The notes: generated from the letters alone by a model not told the origin. Counted from the stretch's first letter, positions 53,040 through 64,000 are shown. The stretch: DNA of 64,000 nucleotides from Diphasiastrum complanatum (GCA_029204225.1 CM055100.1:20843589-20907588); one strand, 5' to 3'. Program-made: numbers and translations.

Positions 53040-53421
53040 CATTAGAGGAGTTTCGAGCTCCAAAAAGACCCTTCAAGACTCATTCATGCAAGATATAGTT
53101 TATATTATTAAAATATTATAGCACTAATACTTTTGACTTGCCATAACTTTTTAGTCGTAGCTGAGAAGTATATCATCTAACACATCATTGGAAATCCCTT
53201 GTCGAGCGCTTTCCAATGCACGAAAATCCGCTAAGTTCGGACTTACCACTAAAAAAGTTATGCCATTTTTAGTGTGGAATCAAAATGTGGACTCAAAAAG
53301 TTACGTTACGTAGATTTCAAATTTGAGTGTTTTGATTGGTCCATGTGTAAGAAAAATTGAGAAAAAATATAAAAAGAATCTTTCCAAAAGGGTCTTTTTT
53401 GGATTTAGAACTCCTCTAATG
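53040..53421. mobile_element. Unclassified TIR element, copy 1 (382 bp), inside copia pol
   Basis: Starts CATTAGAGGAGTT, ends AACTCCTCTAATG; inverted arms of about 34 bp continue to a shared AAAAAGACCCTT block. Removing exactly these bases rejoins the copia frame as WHFRLGHLNFNSIQQM on the minus strand. No flanking direct repeat (GGCCT/AATCT). The interior carries no ORF. A second copy is at 61912-62288. Confidence 0.85.
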
Positions 53422-54475
53422 AATCTGAAATGCCAAAGCATATCAAATGATTTGAAAGTAGAAGTGTGAGGAGCTTGATTGTTGGAGCAGTAACAATGGT
53501 TGAGTTCTTTTTTCAAAAGCTAGAATTTTTCAGGATTTGTCAAGTATTGTGCAACTGTTTGCATCGAATTCGACCTTTTGACCTGAATCAGTGATTCTGC
53601 TAACTGAGAGCAGATTCTTGGTTAGATTTGGTACATGGAAAATGTTGGAGAGAACTTGACTTCACTTTTTTGAAATTCGACCCTGACTGTTCCTTCACCC
53701 TGGATCGAATGTGATGAGTTGTCTCCAAGTTGTACAACTCGAGAATGGGTGAAAGATTTATAATCTTTGAACTAGTCATGATGGTGAGTCATGTGTTGTG
53801 TTGCTCCTGAATCAAGATACCAGGAATCGATATCTTGTTGTTCTTCGACCTTGGTCATAAAGGCTGCTTCATCTTCCTCTTGCTGATGGGTCGAAAAACT
53901 GGTTGAAGCAAAATTTGCTTGTTGTTGGAATTGCTTCTTTGTCTGATTGTTAAATTTCAAAGTTCTGCAAAATTTAATTTCATGTCCAGTTCTTTTGCAA
54001 TATCTACAAAATAGTTTCTGCTTGGTTGGAAGGATGAAGAGTTGGAATTCGACCCAGAGCCAAAATTTGACCCAGAGCAAAAATTCAACCCTGAGCCAAA
54101 ATTCGACCCTAACTGCATATTGCTCTTCTTTTTGGATCGGAACTTCTGATTTTTTGAATATAGAGCTTGAGGATCCGACCCTGAGCCTAAGGAAGATGCA
54201 GATTTTCTGATTTCCTCTTGTAGAAGCATTGACATTGCTTTTGATAGAGTAATTTGCTCCTGGGTCGAAATTATCATGACCCAATTTTCATAGGCTTCAA
54301 GAAGACTCAATAATAGAGTCATAACAGCATCAAAATCTTCAATGATTGAGCCAATTGCAGCCATTTGCTCCATAATATTTTTGAAAGTGTTGATGTGACT
54401 TGTAACACTTTCTGCTTCAGACATCTTCAAGTTGAAGAATTTTTTCCTCAAGGTGACCCATTTTGCCCGTAGCAA
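53422..54475 (-). pseudogene. Ty1-copia gag, zinc knuckle and protease (5' part of element)
   Basis: Gag frame 54475-53957: WVTLRKKFFNLKMSEAESVT, MTLLLSLLEAYENWV, then a repeat-rich stretch of SNFGSG-type units (FGSGLNFCSGSNFGSGSNS). An overlapping frame gives the zinc knuckle CRYCKRTGHEIKFC and protease SWYLDSGATQHMTHH with DSG catalytic triplet. The pre-integrase start HCYCSNNQ...LWHFRF lies at 53510-53422. At least one frameshift; the N-terminus of gag is incomplete. Confidence 0.85.
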
Positions 54476-55790
54476 GCTAGCTCACTCCTCTTATTTGACA
54501 TCATTGGTGTTTGAATTTAAATATTCATGGGGTTAAACAAGCTTTGAACCCTTGTGTTGATCACAGCCTATGACCATATTATGACATAAAGTCAAAAGTC
54601 TCCAGAATGCCAATTTTGGTGACAATTTTGATGTCAAACAGCTGGGATTTCATATTGATGTCAAAACTGGTCTAGTATATATAAGTTTCAAACTTAGAGA
54701 CTATAGGTAGAGGGTTAAAGATAGATGGGTAAAATCCAAGGGTGGAAAATAACAATTGGAGTGTAAATGAGATGTACAATAGCAACTGGAAACTAGATTG
54801 GAGTGGAGTTGGAGAGTATCAAAAGGCGTGTTGGTGGTAGTTTGGTAGCTGAGTGGAGTGTGCACTGTGTACCGTGGTGGCCCCTGCTGCATGTACTGCT
54901 GCCTGGAGTGAGTGGCAAGGCAATGCAACGCATAATCCTCATCTCCTGACTGATCCGAAGTTGATCTATACTTTTTGGGCTTCAGCAGATCATGAGCTAT
55001 GGAGGTGGCATTGTGTGATCATTGCAGGCAGCTTTCACTTATGCTCAAGGACATCCTTGTTGATCAGCTGATGGATGATCTTTGGGTCCCATCACTGCTT
55101 TTTCTGGGCTTTCCTAGCAATTTGCTCGCGCACTTTATAAGTACACTCCATTCTGATTTCTCATGGGTTCACTGCTTAATCAGAGCTCGTAAGAGGCTCG
55201 ATAAAATGTTGTAGGCATTTTGCTGTTATTTTCAAAATATGAATATTTCTAACGTGCGGAGAATAGATTCATTTTAATTATTATAAATTTCAGATGTATA
55301 AGTTTTATGGTAGTATCTTACAGCTTCCATTCAACTCCTGTAGGTCTTTTATATGTATTGTTTACTTAAAATTTGCAGCTTGATGGCAGAAAGCGACCAC
55401 TTTAGCTTGCAAATTAAGCTTCCTCTTTTCTTTTGAGTGGTTAGCTCTGATTCAGACCTCAGAAACTTAAAATTTTGTCAAAGGAGCTACTTGCGCTTAT
55501 CCTAGCTCCTCCTGTCCTTCGACTGCAATAGTCTCGCTAGCTAATATTTTGTCAAAATAAAGTTACTTTTTTGGATTTGCATGAGTACTATACAAATACG
55601 TATTGATCCTTTTTCGCTGAGACTCTTGTCCCTTTTTTGGTCTTGCATTTCCAGCCAAAGAGCTGCTTGAGGTTGGAGGATGAAATCAAATTATCATCCT
55701 GCAGCATGTTAGCTCCTCACATTCTTTGTGTGTAGATTTCAGCTTTTCTACGACTAGTCACTACACCATCTAGCTGGGCTGTGTGAGAGC
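54476..55790. other. Upstream region of the phospholipase gene
   Basis: No exon or RNA gene supported. This should hold the NPC promoter, but I could not choose among several A/T-rich candidates for a TATA box. The left end still contains decayed copia leader. Confidence 0.4.
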
Positions 55791-58547
55791 ATGGAATCGA
55801 CAAAGCCCATCTTTCTCCTGTGGCTGCTGCTTCACTTGCTAGTCTTTCCTGCGAATGGAGTTGATTTCAAGGCACAAAAGAGCGCCAATGGGCCCATCAA
55901 AACGGTTGTTGTGCTGGTGATGGAGAATCGATCCTTCGATCACATGCTAGGTTGGCTAAAGCGCCTCAATCCAGATATAGATGGCCTCACTGGCACAGAA
56001 TCCAATCCTCTTAGTGTTGCAGTCCCCGATTCCCCATCCGTACCCGTCTCTGATATAGCAGAATTCGTTGATCCAGATCCAGGCCACTCCTTCGAAGCCA
56101 TTCGACAGCAGATTTTTGCATCCGACGACACATCCGCCAATCCACCGCCCATGAATGGATTCGCGCAGCAAGCAGAAAGCATTCAACCAGGGCTGTCCAA
56201 GAGGGTGATGAGCGCCTTCAGGCCGGAGGTGGTGCCTGCCTACACCGCCCTGGCTATGGAATTTGCAGTCTTTGACAAATGGTATGCTTCTGTGCCCTCA
56301 TCTACCCAACCCAATAGACTATATGTGCATTCTGGAACCTCCCATGGCCTGATGAGCAACGTGCAATCAAAGCTGGTAGCTGGAATGCCGCAGAAAACAA
56401 TTTTTGAATCCATCCATGACGCAGGATTGTCTTTCGGCATATACTATCAGAATATACCCACCACCCTGTTTTACAGAAATCTCAGAAAGTTGAAATATGT
56501 ATCAAAGTTTCACAGCTATGATTCCAATTTCAAGAAGCATGCGAAACAGGGAGCTCTTCCCAACTATGTGGTGGTGGAGCAGCGTTACTTCGATCTGAAA
56601 AACCTCCCTGCAAACGACGATCATCCCTCGCACGATGTGTCTGAGGGTCAGAAGCTGGTTAAGGAGGTGTATGAAACTTTGCAATCGAGTCCGCAGTGGA
56701 ATGAGACGCTGTTGATCATAACATATGATGAGCACGGTGGCTTCTACGATCATGTGCCTACGCCGGTGAGGAATGTGCCCAATCCTGATGGGTTGAATGG
56801 GCCGGATCCTTACGACTTCGCGTTTGACAGACTTGGAGTTCGTGTTCCTACGCTCATGATCTCCCCCTGGATTGAGAAAGGAACAGGTTCTCCCTCTCCA
56901 TCTCTATCTCCTATAAATAGAGTCTAGAAAGAAATTGCATGATTATTTCTGTGGTAGGCATTCAGACAAGTACTACAAACAACCAACTAGGCTTTCAAAT
57001 TTGTTAAAACCTCCTTTTGATCGTAACACACACCTCTTTCTTCACTGCCCACCTATCTTTGTTTAGAAACTGACAAATAATCAATTTTAAAACTAGACTT
57101 GAACAATCCTGTGCAATTGAGCTGTTCGTTAGTTTACGCTGTAAAAGGTTCTGAACCTTCAATGTGTACTTTCAGAGAAATTCAAACCCAGAATGAAATA
57201 TTCCGACCTTCAGGACATTAAAAAATTCTCCGTTCCTTGGATTTCAGTAAAAGAAACTAAAGCTTCGGTTATTGATGTCTAATATCTATACTTCTTCGTT
57301 CAACAAGGATCTATCTCTTTAGTGTGCCAAGTTGGTATTTTTTTACTTGTATCGTCTTAGGTACTGTAGGCGACCAATCTTGCAAGTATGCACATGCACG
57401 GATGATTATTTCTTTGAATTTACTAGTTCGTCGGAAAGTTGAAGATGCTCTGTAACTGAGAGAGAGCTCATAGGTTATATAAGCTCCAGTATTACATTAT
57501 ATTAATATCAACTTCAGCTTGTGCCGCTATGCATCTATGGATCATGATAGCTTTGTCTCTAAGTTATCATCTCATTTTTGCTGCAAGCCTCTCATGATCT
57601 TAAGTGCACGTATTGAATTGATTTCGGTTGCACTTTTTTGGCTAATCAGCTATCTGCTTCTCATTAATTTCATCTGCTTGTTTTCTGCTTCTTATTTGGT
57701 GTCCACCCACAGATTTATCACATAACCGTGAAACTGACAAATACTAGAGAGTTCAATAAAGCGTAATGTCAATCTTGCACCTCAATCTGGCGTTCCTTTC
57801 GTGTAACAAAATTATTTCACACAGGAGAATAAGTCCATAACAGTTAAGATTTTGTTGAGGAAACGTATGGAAACGTATTTTGCCAGATAATACCTGTCAG
57901 TATCTGTCTCTTACGGCTGTTCAATCTTATGTGTTCGTATGGCAGTTGTACATGAACCAATTGGGCCTACACCATTTTCTCACTTCGAGCACTCATCTAT
58001 TCCTGCAACTATCAAGAAGATTTTTGGGCTTGACTCAGATTTTCTTACAAAAAGAGATGCCTGGGCTGGTACTTTTGAAGGCATTCTGAACAGGAGAGGC
58101 ACACCAAGAACTGATTGCCCAGGTTAACCTCCTTGATTTTATCCTCTTCATGGCTGTCTGCATCTAACATATTAGCTCAGAATCAGGATATTGTGACGTT
58201 TAAAGCTGGAATGTTGTTTTGTTTCAGAAGCTTTGCCCGATCCTCCATGGTCTTTGAGGCATTCGCCAGCTGATGAAAATGCCAAACTCACAGAATTCCA
58301 GCAAGAACTTACTCTACTTGCTGCTCAGCTGAATGGAGATCATGAACTTAATATCTATCCCAGCCTGGGAAAGAAAATGACTGTGATGGAAGCCAATAAC
58401 TATGTGGAGAACTCCGTCCTCTGTTTTCTGAAGGCAAGTGAATATGCATTGACAGCAGGGACAAGTGAATCAGAAACAGTACAGCTGAGACCTATTAGAA
58501 ACCGTAAAGCTGGTGATTTCCTTGGTTCTTCATTGAAATGTAGCTGA
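55791..58547 (+). CDS. NPC: Non-specific phospholipase C (NPC), complete, three exons
   Basis: Exons 55791-56886, 57946-58122 and 58228-58547; introns GT-AG; 530 codons plus TGA. It hydrolyses phosphatidylcholine and other phospholipids to diacylglycerol and a phospho-head group, as in the plant NPC family (phosphoesterase superfamily). Residues 7-22 form a hydrophobic N-terminal signal-like segment ending near ANG. Conserved motifs: [10 protein letters not shown] (45-54), HSGTSHG (180-186), [16 protein letters not shown] (311-326), then [20 protein letters not shown], spliced to [20 protein letters not shown] and RDAWAGTFE. Length is usual for the family, with no defects seen. Which NPC subclass is uncertain; the signal sequence favours a secretory type such as NPC1, 2 or 6. 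Confidence 0.95.
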
Positions 58548-59423
58548 GTTGCTACTTTCTTACAAGGAATAGAACTTTGCCTTATAAATTTGTTATGGTA
58601 GAGCCTCTAGTAGTAAAGGTTATTAAGTAAAACAAAACCTGGGACACTTGATTGCAAATTTGGCAACTCCATCCACTATAAATCCTAGCCTGTGCACTAC
58701 AAGAAGAGAACATCTCTAGTGATTGTCTTGGACTTGTGATCTTCATAATGAGAAAGCTGAATGTTCCTCAACATAGAGTCAAGTCATATACGCAGCTAGC
58801 ACGTAAATTCAAGTACCAAAATAACAGAGAATATTTTACTGGCTCCAGGACTAAAAGCCTTTAGCATGTCTGTGTGGTACATTCCTGGTCGAATAATTTT
58901 GGATTTGCACATGAGCAAAGTCGTACTTAATTGGAGTATGTGCTGGTCCCTGGATACTAAATAATGCGTAAATAAATGCAAAAGTAGCTGACAGTCCCAT
59001 TGCTGATACAAGACAATTTCATGTCAGTACTGTCAGACTCCGAGTGATATGTACTATGCACTTCGTTAATATCAACTCATCGCCGTAGTCTGTCATCCAC
59101 TGTATCTATTGCGACATATCTATAGCTTAATATCTCAAGAACAGGTGCATTGTAGAACCTTGTAACTTAATACTTATACCAGATGTTTTGAGGGGATGTG
59201 CATGTGGAAATGCTATTGTTTTTCTATTGCACTTACCCGGTCTCAAGGATTAAAGAGCTTTACGTAGCTGCAGATCGCTGGCAGCTTCAGGCCCTGGGCC
59301 AATGGTTTGCTGCGATCTGAAAGGCGTTAGTTTTCAATGAGTGCAACCTTGAAGGCTTGAAACTACCTACTAGCTGCTAATACGTGCAGTAACCTAAACA
59401 AATATTTTGCCATCACTGTCTCT
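58548..59423. other. Downstream of NPC; no gene recognised
   Basis: Contains the NPC 3' UTR and intergenic DNA. No ORF of note. A CAAATAAATGC-type A/T element near 58970 is too far to call a poly(A) signal. Confidence 0.45.
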
Positions 59424-59640
59424 TCAAAAAGCTTCACAAGAACAATCATCAATAAATGAAATGAAGTACATTATAACTATAGTTGATTGTGCTTGAGTTG
59501 GTCCTCTTAAATCATTGTGTGTAAGTTTAGAGATGTCTTTGGCTCGAATAGCAAGCATGCAAAATAAAGAATGAGCTTGTTTTCCCATTGCACATGCCTC
59601 ACACACATTTGCATTAGACCTAATCTTGAGCTACAAGATC
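59424..59640 (-). pseudogene. Ty1-copia pre-integrase/integrase fragment
   Basis: Minus frame MCEACAMGKQAHSLF, then LTHNDLRGPTQAQS and YFISFIDDCS, the pre-integrase to integrase junction with the first catalytic Asp region (D in NDLRGP). Only about 65 residues survive. Confidence 0.8.
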
Positions 59641-59699
59641 TAAAAGCCCTTCTTTGCAAATACTGCAATTGTCTAGTGTGGAATTATGCTGAGCTAAAG

Positions 59700-60450
59700 G
59701 GCATATGACAAGATGTAGTGGTTCACACCATTCCTTTGGTTGATGGAGCAAAACCCACAATTAGTAGGCCATATCAGTCTACTCTGCACTACGCCCAACT
59801 ACGTCAAGTAGAATTGACCAAGCTTCTAGATGTAGAATTCATCTATGAGATGGACCACACAGATTGAGTATTGTCGATCGTGGTGGTGCCTAAGAAAAAC
59901 AATAAACTTAGAATTTGTGTGGACTACAAGAAGCTCAATGTCGTTACCAACAAGGACCTTATTCCCTTAGTCTTTACGAAAAATGCATTAGAGAGGATAG
60001 CTAGAGCATAAGCCTATAGTTTTCTAGATGGGTTTAGTGGCTATAATTAGGTGAAAATTGCCCCAAAAGATCAGCACAAGACTGCATTCTCCATTGATTG
60101 AGGAACGTATGCATATAAAGTGATGCCATTTGGATTGTGCAATGCTCCAAACACCTTCCAACGAGTGATGAGCTATGAATTCAAGGACTTTCTATGGAAG
60201 TTTCTTGAAATCTTTATAGATGACTTGTGTGTTCACTCTTGCTGGGTCGAGCATTTCTTTTGCTTGGAAAAGGTGTTCATACAATGTCGGTTATTCGGCA
60301 TATCTCTAAACTTGGCCAAATGCCAATTCATGGTCACGCATAGCATAATGCTAGGCCATGTTTCTTCGAGGCATGGTATCACCATTGATGTAGACAAAAT
60401 CCGTATAATACTTGCTTTGCATGAACTTGGAACTGTATGCAAAGTATAGA
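59700..60450 (+). pseudogene. Ty3-gypsy reverse transcriptase (decayed)
   Basis: Reads VHTIPLVDGAKPTISRPYQS, KNNKLRICVDYKKLNVVTNK, YSFLDGFSGYN, then VMPFGLCNAPNTFQRVMS and FLEIFIDDLCVHS, where the YxDD box is FIDD, and GISLNLAKCQFMV. At least three in-frame stops (for example after TD near 59863). Order and motifs are those of Ty3 RT. Confidence 0.87.
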
Positions 60451-60679
60451 TCTTTATGGGGCATTGCAACTAATATCGGAAGTTTGTCTTGAATTTTGCA
60501 AAATGGCCCGTTTGATTTACCAGATAACCATCCAACTTGAATGGACAACTGAAGCTACTGAGGCCTTCCATAAACTTAAGGGAGCCTTAGTAATTGCACT
60601 AATCCTATGACCCCCTATTTGTTCATACAGACGCTTCTAAATATGCCATAAGGAGTATAAAAAAGATTACTCAATCTAC

Positions 60680-60935
60680 TTTGCCAGTAGGTAGTTGATC
60701 CCTACAGAGATGAACTATACGACCACCAAGCAAGAAGCGCTAGCAATGGTATATAGCGTGAAGAAATTTTGCCACTACCTTCTAGCCAATCCCTTTGTCT
60801 TTTTCGTAGATCATGAAGCCCTACTATATCTAGTTAATAGATCATTCACTACCAGATGGATCACAAAATGGTTGTTGCTTCTCCAAGAGTTCGACTTTAA
60901 AGTTGTCATTTGCAAGGGAAAGAAACACTAGATTG
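60680..60935 (+). pseudogene. Gypsy RNase H fragment
   Basis: TTKQEALAMVYSVKKFCHYL, FVFFVDHEALLYLVNRS and LLLLQEFDFKVVICKGKKH match the RNase H region following Ty3 RT. Same element as 59700-60450. Confidence 0.85.
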
Positions 60936-61149
60936 CTCCTTATATGACGTAGGTTGATTGTCAAATCTACTCCCTATATGTTGATAGTTCGACAACTATA
61001 TCACATATGCAATGATGAACTCATACGCCGATCTGTCTTTACGCACGAAGTTCCCCAGGTAGTAATTATTGCCCACGAAGGAATAGGTGAATGGCCATTT
61101 CACTGCCAAAGCTACTAACCGAAAGGTGCTGCAATATGGGTTGTGGGGC

Positions 61150-61911
61150 CCACTATGTTCAAGGATATTCATTAGTAGGCCAAGAGGTGTGATGTGTGTC
61201 AGTGGTTCAATAGATTCCAAGAAAAGGATAGAATGTTGTTACGACCTATCTTGGTTGAGATGTCATTTGAGAAATGGGGCATAGACTATGTTGGCCCTAT
61301 TCGTCTAGCTGCACGAGGTTCCCAAGCTCGTTACATTATCGTAGCCACTGATTACTTGACCAAATGGGTCAGCCAAGGAAGTAAAAAAGGCCGATGCCAA
61401 ATCTAGTATGAAGTTCTTGTATGAAAACATCCTAGTTCATTTTGGGTGTCCACTAGAATTCCTGAGTGATCCTGAAACGCATTTCTTAAACAAAACTATC
61501 ACTCACCTATTATCTTCGTATCACTCACCTATTATCTTCGTATTTGGTCATCCATAGGAAAATAACATCATATTACCCACAATGCAACGGACAAGTAGAA
61601 TCGTCGAACAAGATTCTTTGTGGCATTATCACGAAAATGGTAAAGGCCTCACGCTTGGATTGGGAACACAAACTTCACGCAACTCCATGGGCTTTCAAAA
61701 CTACCTTCAAAGTGAGCACTAGACAGACGCCATTTTAGATGGTGTATAGACAAGAAGCTGTAATGTCTGCTAAATTATTTGTTGTTCCAAGTTTGAGAGT
61801 CGTTATCTCCGAACAACCTAGTACAGAGAATCTGTCCAAAGGAGACTTCATAATCTCCTCCAACTCCATGAAACTCGCTTCCTAGCTCTTGACGCTCTAG
61901 TTGTGGAGAAA
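61150..61911 (+). pseudogene. Gypsy integrase (decayed), 5' side of insertion
   Basis: Includes CQWFNRFQEKDR, FEKWGIDYVGPIRLAARGSQ (first Asp), YIIVATDYLTKWV, a frameshift, FGCPLEFLSDPETHFLN (second Asp), ITSYYPQCNGQVESSNKILC with the catalytic Glu, and PWAFKTTFKVSTRQTPF. A short duplicated segment (TCACTCACCTATTATCTTCG) occurs twice near 61498-61540. The frame runs to ...LALDALVVEK, where the TIR element interrupts it. Confidence 0.85.
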
Positions 61912-62288
61912 CATTAGGGGAGTTTTGAGCTCTAAAAAGACCCTTTAAAAATTCGTGCAAGATGTAGTTTATATTATTAAAATACTATAACACTAATACT
62001 TTTGACTTGTCATAACTCTTTAATCGTAGCTTAAAAGTATGTCATGTAACAAATTATTGAAAACCCTTGTTGAGCGCTTTCCAATGCACCAAACTCCACT
62101 AAATTCGGACTTACCACTAAAAAGTTATGCCATTTTTAGTGTGGAATCAAAATGTGGGCTCAAAAAGTTACGTCACGTAGATTTCAAATTTGAGTGTTTT
62201 GATTGGTCCATGTGTAAGAAAAAGTTGAGAAATAATATAAAAAGAAATTTTACAAAGGGTCTTTTTTGGATTTAGAACTCCTCTAATG
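61912..62288. mobile_element. Unclassified TIR element, copy 2 (377 bp), inside gypsy pol
   Basis: Starts CATTAGGGGAGTT, ends AACTCCTCTAATG. About 90 percent identical by eye to 53040-53421 in the same orientation, while its host ORF runs the opposite way to the copia host. Excising these bases rejoins gypsy frame as VVEK-QR, then a pre-existing stop and TIWHDQNIKTKDLVKGE. No direct repeat at the borders (GAGAAA/CAACGA). Confidence 0.85.
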
Positions 62289-62537
62289 CAACGATGAACT
62301 ATCTGGCATGATCAGAATATCAAAACCAAGGATCTCGTCAAGGGAGAATTGGCTCTGCTGTACAAGGCCAAGGCACATAAAGACAAGCTTGAGTTTCTAG
62401 GAGAAGGGTCATACAAGATAGTAGAAATCCAACCTGATGGCGTAGTCATTCTTGTCGCCTACAAGGAAAATTATTCAATACGCCTATTAATGGCAACATG
62501 TTGCGTTGCTACTGCCCATTCAATCTTCAAAACTTAG
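62289..62537 (+). pseudogene. Gypsy integrase C-terminal region, 3' side of insertion
   Basis: TIWHDQNIKTKDLVKGELAL then LYKAKAHKDKLEFLGEGSYK and IVEIQPDGVVIL, the usual C-terminal part of Tat/Athila-like gypsy polyproteins (KxGDLVLxxR...GPYKI). It ends at 62537 without a chromodomain. Confidence 0.82.
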
Positions 62538-62956
62538 GGATGAGCCTCACGCGCCATCCTTTTCATCCTCATCTTCTTGAGAGGAGTCATCAGAACCACA
62601 TTCAGATAGATTAGGTAGTGTAGATTAGTCATAGTTTTTCTTCAGTCATTTTCGTTCTAAGATACTTAGATATTGGTAGATTAGGATCAAGTGAACCATA
62701 GAAATTAGAATAGATTAGGATGGGGCTTGGCATTTTGCGAGTAAATTTTTTTGCGAGTTTTGTGAGTTTCTTTCTTGTCATGAGTCAATACAAAGATAGC
62801 ACATTATGTGCTATCTTTTTTACGCCACTTTATTAATAAGAATTGTGGTTTGGCACATAGTTAAAAATCCCATAATGAAATCCCAAAATTAAAAAAAAGT
62901 TGAAGTTAAAAAACATTTGTAGCCTTGTGCTACAGAAAGAATTTTCTTTTTTGACT
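62538..62956. other. Probable gypsy 3' region; no gene
   Basis: Low-complexity A/T-rich DNA after the polyprotein end. No LTR start could be fixed. Confidence 0.4.
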
Positions 62957-63190
62957 GAATCACTTGGCAGGCTGGCGTGCTAAGTGACTCCAAACTTTTT
63001 TTTTTTGCAGCCCACCACCATAGCACGTCGGGAATCACTTGGCAAGCTGGTGTGCCAAGTGATTCAAAATTTTTCTTTTTTGGCAGCCCACTACCATAGC
63101 ACGCTAGCGAGCTTTGGTGGTGGGCTACTAGGGCAAAAAAAATAAAATTAAAAATTCTGAATCACTTGGCATGCCGACGTGCCAAATTGT
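62957..63190. repeat. Foldback repeat with two tandem units
   Basis: GAATCACTTGGCA recurs at 62957, 63032 and 63158. From 63032 to about 63190 the DNA is a long imperfect inverted repeat centred on CGCTAGCG (about 63102-63109), with arms of about 75 bp containing GCCCAC(T/C)ACCA and TGCCAAGTGATTC. The first unit (62957-63031) is a 75-bp tandem copy of the left arm. Confidence 0.8.
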
Positions 63191-64000
63191 CGCGGGTATT
63201 TCCTATCCACCTTCAATCCTAAATTCAAGCACACAAGCATTAAGGAGATGAAGAGGATTAACTAGTTGTCACACAGAGATTCGTTCCCATGAGAGCGATA
63301 AGTCCAACCCGATGATCACATAGTTAACTGATTAGTTAAAAGTTAATAAAAGTACTTTAGGCCTTTTTGCGGGACTTTTAATGTCGCAAGGCCTAATAGT
63401 CAAGTTAGTGAATAAAAAGGGTTCTCCCGCATTTAGGCTATAATCACTTGCGTTGTTTGTGCTCCATATTGAGCAAATGCTCTTGTGACAAGCATTCAGT
63501 GTAAAATACCAACAACAACACCTATTTTCTATGTCTAATCTGGATATGTGTGCTGTAATTGATTGCACTTTTCTAATTACTTGTCTCAGTTCACTCACTC
63601 AGTCTGAACGAATCACAAACATCTTTGACTCCTTAGAATTTGATCAGATGACGGTTGTCTCCGACACTTGAGGAACGAACGCTATCCTTCTGCACTACTA
63701 AACTAAATTCTGAATTGAACTTCATCTTCAAACTAAACATCAGTAATTTTATATGCCATTTACCCTCTTTGGTGAATGTACTCAAATCACATAATTTGTT
63801 TGAGTATTTGAAGATGCTCGAAGACTTGGTCTTCTCCGACTACTTCGACAATCGATTCTTTTGACTACTTCAATGATCAACCAAATTTTCCAAAGTGTCT
63901 GAATGATTCCACAATCGACTAAACGTCAAGCATACTACACATAGTAAATTGTGCACGTGTTTACTGTTTATAGGTTTATTGATTTGCACATACATTCAAA
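63191..64000. other. No recognisable gene
   Basis: An 88-codon minus ORF (63332-63598) and a 69-codon plus ORF (63655-63864) show no domain. They look like LTR or untranslated retroelement DNA, but that is not demonstrable here. Confidence 0.4.

Noticed and set aside
53040-53421. Spliceosomal intron captured by the copia element
   Set aside because: It does not begin GT or end AG on the copia sense strand. The second copy lies in the opposite orientation relative to its host ORF, and both have terminal inverted repeats.
53040-53421. Helitron insertion (TC...CTAA ends are partly visible)
   Set aside because: Helitron-type boundaries would not restore the copia frame, the flanks are not A|T, and the second copy lacks the TC start.
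55940-56753. Minus-strand ORFs inside the phospholipase gene
   Set aside because: Shadows of the NPC coding sequence.

Overview
The window is nuclear DNA from a land plant with a large, repeat-rich genome. Evidence: a plant-type multidomain tRNA ligase gene and a plant non-specific phospholipase C gene, both with spliceosomal introns; Ty1-copia and Ty3-gypsy (chromodomain) retroelements; and very long (GA)n microsatellites. Introns of 8 to 13 kb packed with old retroelements suggest a fern or gymnosperm rather than a compact angiosperm. That taxon guess is inference and is weak.

Host genes. (1) The 3' part of an RNL/RLG1-type tRNA ligase lies on the + strand at 5848-40976. I reconstructed eight phase-compatible exons: 5848-5924, 19225-19296, 19404-19480, 19933-20013, 20183-20285, 28636-28803, 30743-31000 and 40848-40976. 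They encode about 320 C-terminal residues, including the 2H cyclic phosphodiesterase domain with both HxT motifs. One intron is GC-AG. Three introns (13.3, 8.4 and 9.8 kb) hold most of the mobile DNA between 6 and 40 kb. (2) A complete secreted or endomembrane non-specific phospholipase C (NPC) lies on the + strand at 55791-58547, with three exons and 530 aa.

Layout. 1-5.8 kb: decayed minus-strand copia element with a small hAT-like element inside it. 5.9-19.2 kb (intron): a head-to-tail chain of minus-strand LINE 3' fragments alternating with (GA)n tracts, then a chimeric Ty3-gypsy element with two partial integrases. 19.2-20.3 kb: exon cluster. 20.3-28.6 kb (intron): gypsy remnants, a 131-bp tandem duplication, two inverted LINE pieces (ORF1 and endonuclease) and a copia remnant. 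28.6-31 kb: two exons separated by an intron with a hAT-like element. 31-40.8 kb (intron): a minus-strand gypsy with an intact gag-protease ORF but no recognisable RT, abutted by a plus-strand gypsy integrase-chromodomain ORF and LTR, then more hAT-like elements. 41-52 kb: copia debris, inverted repeats, long (GA)n/(CT)n runs and tandem repeats. 52-54.5 kb: minus-strand copia interrupted by a TIR element. 55.8-58.5 kb: NPC. 59.4-62.5 kb: decayed gypsy pol interrupted by a second copy of the same TIR element. 62.9-63.2 kb: a foldback repeat.

Most notable signals: (a) LINE-like elements whose 3' ends read AATAAA then (TC)n, arranged alternately with (GA)n tracts as if they target or carry a dinucleotide tail; (b) a 377-382 bp terminal-inverted-repeat element found twice inside retrotransposon reading frames, where removing exactly the element restores the host frame with no target-site duplication; (c) the tRNA ligase gene's GC-AG intron and its duplicated 3' splice site, whose upstream copy would cause an in-frame stop.
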